Shown piece by piece: positions 1-5,097 of a stretch of 5,097 nucleotides of DNA; positions within the stretch are counted from its first letter, which is position 1, and each line of letters starts with the position of its first letter. This DNA comes from Paracoccaceae bacterium (GTDB taxonomy: Bacteria; Pseudomonadota; Alphaproteobacteria; Rhodobacterales; Rhodobacteraceae). A model generated the notes under the pieces. The model did no database searches. It was not told the origin of the DNA and saw only the letters and a list, made by a program, of their open reading frames with translations. The stretch spans positions 1 through 5,097 of the forward strand of contig DAOUPC010000206.1 of NCBI GenBank assembly GCA_030626365.1, given 5' to 3'. A program made the translations under genes and the position numbers.

Positions 1-1012
1 AGTCGCTCCAGTAATTGCCACGGCCATCCTCTGACCATTCGACCCATTTGGTCGAGACATATTTGACCTGCGTGCGGTTGGCGACAAAGGCATTGCCGAC
101 GATGCGGTTGCCTGTCGACCCGGCGGTAAAGTGGATACCGATGTCACAGCCCTGAAACCAGTTGCCGGTGAAATCATTCTTGTGGGCGTTATAAAGAAAG
201 GTGCATTTTCCGTCCGATCCGCGCACGTAATTGCCGCTGATCACCCCGCCATTGGTATAGTTCAGCATCACCCCGTGGTCGCGATCATTGATCGACACGT
301 TGCCAGTGATGCGCACCCCCTTGGAGAACATGATGGCATAGCCCAGGTGATTGGCGATCGACACATTGCCGCTGACTTCGGAATTGTTGGCATACATGTA
401 ATGCACCGCAAAGCGCAGGTCGCGAAACAGGTTATCGCGGAATATGTTGCGCTTGGACGTGTTGACGAAAATGCCGTCCCTGCCCCAGCGCACATCATTG
501 CCTTCAACGACCGTGCCCGGCGCGTTCCACACGTAAACCCCATTGCCACGTGCATTCATGCGCTTGTCTGTGCGCCCCTCGATCACGTTGCGCGCCACCA
601 GCGCGTCATGGGCACCATGCACATCAACGCCGTAAAGATTGCCCAGCAGACGGTTGTCCGTCACGCGTGTATCGCGCGCGGTTTTGGTCAGCTTGACGCC
701 AGAATCTATGCCCTCGTGATCTGACCCCGATCCGATGATCGTCAGCCCCGTCACGGTAATGTCCGGCCCGGTTACAGTGATCACACTGCCCTGCCCCTGC
801 CCGTCAATTGTCGCGTCGCCGCCGCCGTCAATCGTGACGGGCCGCGTCAGCGTCAGAACCTCAAAGTAGGTGCCGGGCGACAGGCGAAGGGTATCGCCAA
901 TCGCCGCCCGGACCAATGTTTCGCCGATGGCCCCCGGCCTGTTTTGCACATCCCACGTGGCCGCCCAAACGGGCGACGCAAGACATGTCAACAAAACCGC
1001 GAGCCATCTCAT
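1..1012 (-). CDS. nosD: NosD, periplasmic beta-helix copper-site maturation protein (C-terminus beyond window)
   Basis: NosD acts in the periplasm with the ABC transporter NosFY and copper donor NosL to build the CuZ cluster of NosZ (family knowledge). The window holds 337 codons from ATG at 1010-1012; the frame is still open at the left edge, so an estimated 80-110 residues are missing by comparison with usual NosD length. Residues 1-17 form a Sec signal peptide (MRWLAVLLTC, then LASPVWA) with likely cleavage after A17. From about residue 58 the protein is a run of short right-handed parallel beta-helix (PbH1/CASH) rungs with recurring G-N and N-x-(V/I/F) turns, e.g. TGNRIVGNAF (301-310) and NYTNGGVISGNYV (251-263). 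NosD-like signatures are AVHYMYANNSEVSGN (202-216), IGIHFTAGS (291-299) and NYWSD (333-337, at the edge). The mature visible part has only two cysteines, C270 and C289. The start is chosen because it gives a signal peptide and a Shine-Dalgarno 12 bases after nosZ ends. Cotranscription with nosZ is very likely. Confidence 0.95.
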   Translation of the reverse strand, partial: MRWLAVLLTCLASPVWAATWDVQNRPGAIGETLVRAAIGDTLRLSPGTYFEVLTLTRPVTIDGGGDATIDGQGQGSVITVTGPDITVTGLTIIGSGSDHEGIDSGVKLTKTARDTRVTDNRLLGNLYGVDVHGAHDALVARNVIEGRTDKRMNARGNGVYVWNAPGTVVEGNDVRWGRDGIFVNTSKRNIFRDNLFRDLRFAVHYMYANNSEVSGNVSIANHLGYAIMFSKGVRITGNVSINDRDHGVMLNYTNGGVISGNYVRGSDGKCTFLYNAHKNDFTGNWFQGCDIGIHFTAGSTGNRIVGNAFVANRTQVKYVSTKWVEWSEDGRGNYWSD

Positions 1013-1026
1013 CGTTTTCGCCCTTT
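1013..1026 (-). promoter_or_regulatory. nosD ribosome binding site overlapping the nosZ stop codon
   Basis: On the minus strand the nosZ stop TAA (1025-1027) runs straight into AAAGGG (1021-1026), followed by 8 bases and the nosD ATG at 1012. The purine run is a moderate Shine-Dalgarno match at normal spacing. Because it shares bases with the stop codon, ribosomes ending nosZ would sit on the nosD start, which suggests translational coupling (inference). The match supports this ATG as the nosD start. Confidence 0.7.
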
Positions 1027-2929
1027 AGGCAGGTTCAACCAGCATCCGGCCGCGCATCTCCATGTGGAGCGCGTGGCAGAACCACTGGCAATAGAACCAA
1101 TGCACACCGGGACGATCCGCGGTAAAGGTCACGGACGCGGTCATCTGCGGGCCGACCTCCATGCAGATACCGTGGTTGGACAGGGTAAACCCGTGCGTCA
1201 CGTCATCCACATCATCCATGTTGGTCAGATAGATCGTCACTTCCTCGCCCTGCTTGATGGTGAATTTCTCCATCGAGAATTCAGGCGCCACAGAGGACAT
1301 GTAAACGCGGACCTTGTTGCCATCACGGATCAGTTCGTCATGACCCCAGTCCAGATCGACACCATCGGCGGCGGCCTGAACGCGGGCATCTTCCCACATC
1401 GGGTCGTTACGATCCCAGATGTTGACCGGGTTGACGATGTCACGACGCACGATGATCACGTCATGTGGCTCGGCGAATGTCGGGCCATCATGCACAACCG
1501 GCATGTTCGGGTCGCTGATGTCGAGGATCTGCTCATTTTCGGGCTTGAGCGGGCCAACATTGATGAACCGGTCCTTGGAGAACTTGTTCAGCGACACCAG
1601 CCAATTGCCGTCCGCCTCTTTGGTTTCACCCATCGACGAGTGGTTGTGACCCGGCTGATAATGCACGTCCGTCTTGTGCACGATCGGATCAACGTCTTCA
1701 CCGGCAAAGGCGCGAATGGCCTTGTCGATGTCCCACTTGACCACCTGGCTGTCGAGGAACAGCGTGGTATAGGCCATGCCCTTGTTGTCAAACGCGGTGT
1801 GGAGCGGGCCAAGACCCAGTTCAGGTTCACCCACGATGCACGAACGCTCATCGGCATCCGCATCAAACAACGCATCCACCTTGGTCACGTCAATGATCGA
1901 CACTGTCGGTGACAGTTTGCCGTTGATCATCACGTGCTTTTGGTCCGGACATGTGTTGACGCCATGCGGGCTGTTGGGGATCGGGATGTAACGGGTGTAC
2001 TTCTTGTTCTTGCCCTTACGTCCGTCCAGAACCTTGACGCCGTTCAGTTCCTGGTAATCGCCAGCCGCAACGCCTGCTTCGATTTCCTTGAGGTTGAAGA
2101 CAACGCAATGGTCCATCTCGCCCGAGGTCATCTCGGCCAGGTTCATACCCATTTCCGAGTTATAGCTGGAAGCAAACGCATATTTGCCCTGATAATCGGC
2201 ATCAACGTTGTCCAGGTTGCCCGAAACGATCACCTGCCAGGCGATTTCCATCGTGTCACCGTCAATGGCGGTAAAGATGTTCACGTACTGGCTCGGATCA
2301 TCCAGAACAGATCCGTCGTTGATCAGCGGAATCTCGTGCTCGCCATTTGCGAATACGTAACCGGTGCGCGGGTATTTCTGTGGACGCAGGCCGTGAATGT
2401 CGCCGGCATTGGGGATCTCGATGATCTTGTCGCACTTCATCACGTCGCAACGAACCCGCGCAACGCGCGTGTTGGCCTTGTCGTTCATGAACAGATAGCG
2501 CCCGTCATAGGTGCCATCGGTGAACGACATGTGCGGGTGGTGCAAATCGCCGTTGTCGTAGGTCTTCATGCCACGCTTTTCAAGGAATTCCAGCGTTTCG
2601 GGCATCATGCCTTCGCGCAGAACCTTGAGCGATTCATTGGTCTGACCCCAGCCGGTGGCCGAGCAGCGGTTGAATACCGGCACCCGCATCAGTTCGCGCA
2701 TGGACGGAAAGCCCAGGATGCGCAGCTCGCCGGTTTGACCCGAGGACCAGAAGCCGTAATAATCGTCCAGCTCACCAGGGGCGAGGTTGACCTTGCTGCC
2801 AGCGGCCTCGGCCGCTTTTGTGCTCATCAGGGTGCTGGCGACACTAGTGCCCGCAAGCACCGCGCCCGAGGCAGTCGCCCCCAGCATGCCACGACGGGTC
2901 ATGACCAGATTTTTGAAACGTTCAGACAT
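1025..2929 (-). CDS. nosZ: Nitrous oxide reductase NosZ, Tat-exported clade I enzyme (complete)
   Basis: NosZ (EC 1.7.2.4) reduces N2O to N2 in the periplasm, the final step of denitrification, taking electrons from cytochrome c or cupredoxin. It is 634 residues, normal for the family. Residues 1 to about 42 are a twin-arginine signal: TRRGMLG (11-17, RR at 12-13), a hydrophobic stretch, and a likely cleavage at AEA-AG near 43. The seven-bladed propeller carries all seven expected CuZ histidines: H130 and H131 (DLHHPH), H179 (DIHG), H322 (SPHG), H377 (PLHT), H428 (GHNH; H430 is a less likely alternative) and H489 (EPHD). The C-terminal cupredoxin domain has the full CuA set: H579, C614, W616 (main-chain ligand), C618, H622 and M625 within CQWFCHALHMEM. 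The Tat signal marks it as clade I, as in alpha-, beta- and gammaproteobacteria. Start: ATG at 2929 has a strong Shine-Dalgarno; the internal M10 would remove most of the n-region. It follows nosR by 25 bases and precedes nosD by 12. No lesion is seen. Confidence 0.99.
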   Translation of the reverse strand: MSERFKNLVMTRRGMLGATASGAVLAGTSVASTLMSTKAAEAAGSKVNLAPGELDDYYGFWSSGQTGELRILGFPSMRELMRVPVFNRCSATGWGQTNESLKVLREGMMPETLEFLEKRGMKTYDNGDLHHPHMSFTDGTYDGRYLFMNDKANTRVARVRCDVMKCDKIIEIPNAGDIHGLRPQKYPRTGYVFANGEHEIPLINDGSVLDDPSQYVNIFTAIDGDTMEIAWQVIVSGNLDNVDADYQGKYAFASSYNSEMGMNLAEMTSGEMDHCVVFNLKEIEAGVAAGDYQELNGVKVLDGRKGKNKKYTRYIPIPNSPHGVNTCPDQKHVMINGKLSPTVSIIDVTKVDALFDADADERSCIVGEPELGLGPLHTAFDNKGMAYTTLFLDSQVVKWDIDKAIRAFAGEDVDPIVHKTDVHYQPGHNHSSMGETKEADGNWLVSLNKFSKDRFINVGPLKPENEQILDISDPNMPVVHDGPTFAEPHDVIIVRRDIVNPVNIWDRNDPMWEDARVQAAADGVDLDWGHDELIRDGNKVRVYMSSVAPEFSMEKFTIKQGEEVTIYLTNMDDVDDVTHGFTLSNHGICMEVGPQMTASVTFTADRPGVHWFYCQWFCHALHMEMRGRMLVEPA

Positions 2930-2954
2930 AGTTTCCCTCCTTCAGGGTTTGTAG
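2930..2954 (-). promoter_or_regulatory. nosR-nosZ intergenic gap with strong nosZ ribosome binding site
   Basis: The 25-base gap between the nosR stop (TAA, 2955-2957) and the nosZ ATG contains GAAGGAGGG (2935-2943, minus strand). It includes a near-perfect AAGGAGG ending 6 bases before the ATG. It is clearly stronger than the nosD site, fitting high synthesis of the catalytic subunit (inference). The gap is too short for a full promoter and shows no FNR/NNR-type dyad or terminator, so nosZ is probably read from a promoter upstream of nosR, although a promoter inside the end of nosR cannot be excluded. Confidence 0.85.
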
Positions 2955-5097
2955 TTAGGTATTATTATTCAAGCTCGCCGCTTCCAGCGACTGGGCCGAT
3001 GCGTGCGCCTTTGCGCGCCGCTTCAGCTGGCGGATAACAACCGGACATTTTGCGTCCGATTGGTAGAGAACCTGGCAATGCATACAGTTGACGCACTCAT
3101 TCGGGTTGATTTCACCCGTGGGGTGGATCGCCTGCACCGGACATTCGTTGGCGCAGGAATGGCAGGGACTGCCACATTCCTTGTACCGCTTCAGCCAGTC
3201 AAACATCCGTATCCGCGCCGGAATGGCCAAGGCCGCGCCCAGCGGGCAAAGATACCGGCAATAGAACCGTTCAACGAACAGCCCCGCCAGCAACAGCAGC
3301 AGCGCAAACACCACAAACGGCCAGTCACGGATGAACTTGAGGATGATCGCCGTCTTGAACGGCTCTATCTCGGCATAGGTTTCGGCCATCGGCATCGACA
3401 CCATCGACAGACCGAACAGGCCAAGGAAGATCATGTATTTCAGCGGCCACAGGCGTTCATGCAGCCCCCACGGCAGGGTCCATTGCGGAATGCGCAGGGC
3501 GCGCGCCACCTGGTTTGTCAGTTCCTGCAACGCGCCAAACGGGCACAGCCAGCCACAATAGGCCCCCCGCCCCCAGAACAGCAGCGCGGCCGCAATCGAG
3601 AACCACTGGATAAACACCAGCGGGTCCATCAAAAACGCATCCCACGTGAACGTACCGCCGCGCACGGAATTGGCCAGCGCCATCAGGTTGACCACCGAAA
3701 GTTGCGCATTGGCGTACCAGCCGATGAAAAACAGCGTAAAGGTCAGGAACCCGATGCGGAACCAATAGAACCCGCGCGCGTGCTTGGTGGCCTGCATCTG
3801 GAAAAAGAACACCCCGGTCAGCACCAGCAACATGACCCCAAGAATACCGATTTCCACGGTGCGGTCACGCCAGATGCGCTGCCACAGGGCGGCCTTGGCG
3901 GCGGCCTCTTCGGCGTGTTCATCCACCACCACCGCAGCCTTAAGCGGCAACAGGTATTGTTCCGGCAGTTTATAGCCCAGATCAAAGGTCAAAAAGGTCT
4001 TTTCCACCGCGCCGACGGCACGTTGCACCAGCAGTTGCAAACGGAACGGTTCTGCCGGGTCAAATTCGGAATCAGCGGGGATCTTGAAAATATCCAGTTC
4101 CGTGAAACTGGGCGCGCCACTGGTGGCCAGATCACCAAGGCGTTTTTGCTGCTTGTCAAAAAAGCGCACGGAATCATCGCCTTGAATCAACTGGATACGG
4201 TCAAAAATGCCGCCCCGCACATAGCCCGACCCCTTGAACGAATAGCTGCCGCGCCCCATCACCAGAATGGCCTGTTCGCCATCCTCAAGCCAGTTTGTCA
4301 GGTTGCTATATTCCGCGTCACCCAACAGCGAACGACCAATCGAGGGCACAGATACCAGCGCCATGTGCATGTCGATGAACGTGTTTTCCGGATCACCCGG
4401 CTCGGGCCGCTTGATCGCGCGGGCATCGCCGGTGGCCGCAAACGCCGCGTTGACCTGCCCCACATCCAGCGTGATCCGGCGAACCGATCCATCGCCCGAC
4501 AGGGTGGCCCAGTCGTTGACCGCGTCATGGGCCATGTCCAGTTCGCGCGCCGGTCCCTGCGCCACCTTCGGGGCCAACCCGCCCAGCCCCAGCGCACGGG
4601 CCACCTTGATGCCGCCCCGCACAAGGCTGTCGTCGATGATCATGATCGTCACGGTCGCACCCGAGATGATATCAAGGTCATGCGCCCCGCCGCCAACGGC
4701 CGCTTCGACCTTCAGGTCAAGGCCCCTGTACCCTTCGGTCAGGGCGACGATTTTTGAATTGGGAATGCCGATCAGAACGATTGGCTCGGAATGTTTGACC
4801 AGTTCCACACCGGTCAGCACCGCATCGTCATTGATCGCCGCAACCACATGGATCGGCTTGCCCGAATATCCGGTGGTGCCAACAAAATCAGAGGTCAGAA
4901 AGGCCCAGGCGACGACCTCGCGGCCTTTCAGCACAGGCGCGACGGCAATGTCATCGCGAACCGGGCCGACTGCGTCCGCTTCGGGATGCATCAGGGCGGG
5001 GTCAAGTTTGGGCAGGAAATTGGCCAGCGTTTCCGCATTGGCCGGGACGGCAGCGCCAAAAATCGCTGCTATCATTACTGTCAGGGCTGTGAACCAG
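2955..5097 (-). CDS. nosR: NosR, membrane flavo-iron-sulfur protein for N2O respiration (start beyond window)
   Basis: NosR is needed for nos transcription and for sustained NosZ activity in vivo, probably passing electrons towards the periplasm (family knowledge). Residues are counted from the internal ATG at 5075. The frame stays open to the right edge, adding WFTALTV before that Met and completing a Sec signal core that ends at VPANA with cleavage after A14, so the true start lies outside. Domains in order: periplasmic FMN-binding domain (about 40-165) with the covalent flavin motif SGAT (138-141, acceptor probably T141); a periplasmic linker to about 400; about five membrane helices (407-427, 438-454, 484-501, 545-562, 585-603); two cytoplasmic CX3CP motifs (C507/C511 and C606/C610); and a two-[4Fe-4S] ferredoxin region with C634, C638, C641, C645 and C661, C664, C667, C677. 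An odd helix count puts the flavin outside and all the clusters inside, as expected. The tail after C677 is basic and then polar, ending SLNNNT. First gene of the visible operon, 25 bases before nosZ. Confidence 0.97.
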   Translation of the reverse strand, partial: WFTALTVMIAAIFGAAVPANAETLANFLPKLDPALMHPEADAVGPVRDDIAVAPVLKGREVVAWAFLTSDFVGTTGYSGKPIHVVAAINDDAVLTGVELVKHSEPIVLIGIPNSKIVALTEGYRGLDLKVEAAVGGGAHDLDIISGATVTIMIIDDSLVRGGIKVARALGLGGLAPKVAQGPARELDMAHDAVNDWATLSGDGSVRRITLDVGQVNAAFAATGDARAIKRPEPGDPENTFIDMHMALVSVPSIGRSLLGDAEYSNLTNWLEDGEQAILVMGRGSYSFKGSGYVRGGIFDRIQLIQGDDSVRFFDKQQKRLGDLATSGAPSFTELDIFKIPADSEFDPAEPFRLQLLVQRAVGAVEKTFLTFDLGYKLPEQYLLPLKAAVVVDEHAEEAAAKAALWQRIWRDRTVEIGILGVMLLVLTGVFFFQMQATKHARGFYWFRIGFLTFTLFFIGWYANAQLSVVNLMALANSVRGGTFTWDAFLMDPLVFIQWFSIAAALLFWGRGAYCGWLCPFGALQELTNQVARALRIPQWTLPWGLHERLWPLKYMIFLGLFGLSMVSMPMAETYAEIEPFKTAIILKFIRDWPFVVFALLLLLAGLFVERFYCRYLCPLGAALAIPARIRMFDWLKRYKECGSPCHSCANECPVQAIHPTGEINPNECVNCMHCQVLYQSDAKCPVVIRQLKRRAKAHASAQSLEAASLNNNT

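Noticed and set aside
977..1012. NosD as a lipoprotein, because C10 lies in the signal peptide (LLTC).
   Set aside because: Threonine directly before the cysteine does not fit a normal lipobox, and a clear signal peptidase I site (SPVWA followed by AT) lies seven residues later.
2935..2947. A possible small hairpin CCCT-GAAGG-AGGG overlapping the nosZ Shine-Dalgarno.
   Set aside because: The stem is only four base pairs and can arise by chance next to a purine-rich site; it is too weak to call a regulator or terminator.
2930..2954. Search for an FNR/NNR-type box (TTGAT-N4-ATCAA) or separate nosZ promoter between nosR and nosZ.
   Set aside because: The 25-base gap has no such dyad and is too short for a complete promoter. 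The operon's control region should lie upstream of nosR, outside the window.
944..3037. Two long plus-strand open frames (944-1912 and 1934-3037) opposite nosZ, and another (131-724) opposite nosD.
   Set aside because: They are antisense to genes with every catalytic ligand in place; their translations look like reverse-complement shadows with no domain, signal peptide or start signal.
3003..4757. A 584-codon open frame on the plus strand opposite nosR.
   Set aside because: It is exactly antisense to conserved NosR domains, is rich in H, R, Q and P without any recognisable domain, and has no convincing ribosome binding site. Long antisense frames are expected opposite GC-rich genes.

Overview
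The window carries the core of a nitrous oxide reductase (nos) operon, read entirely from the minus strand in the order nosR, nosZ, nosD. From right to left there is a 5'-truncated nosR (2955-5097), a complete nosZ (1025-2929) and a 3'-truncated nosD (1-1012). Gaps between genes are only 25 and 12 bases, so the window is almost fully coding. I see no promoter, terminator, RNA gene, mobile element, repeat array or CRISPR.

The DNA is GC-rich. NosZ has a twin-arginine signal peptide and a clade I copper-site arrangement, and the order RZD is the one typical of proteobacterial denitrifiers. Together these suggest an alphaproteobacterium, most likely Rhodobacterales (Roseobacter/Paracoccus type). 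That placement is inference from remembered family resemblance, not from a search.

How the parts work together: NosZ is the periplasmic multicopper enzyme that reduces N2O to N2 as the last step of denitrification. NosR is a membrane flavo-iron-sulfur protein needed for nos expression and for keeping NosZ active, probably as an electron donor. NosD is a periplasmic beta-helix protein that works with the ABC transporter NosFY and the copper chaperone NosL to assemble the CuZ cluster of NosZ. nosF, nosY and nosL would be expected to the left of position 1, and the nosR start and operon promoter to the right of position 5097.

I looked for a new system and did not find one. All three genes belong to known families and look intact in the parts visible. 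The points worth a second look are details: the cut-off nosR start, a lone cysteine pair in NosD, the ferredoxin cysteine spacing in NosR, extra cysteines in NosZ, and a ribosome binding site overlapping the nosZ stop.
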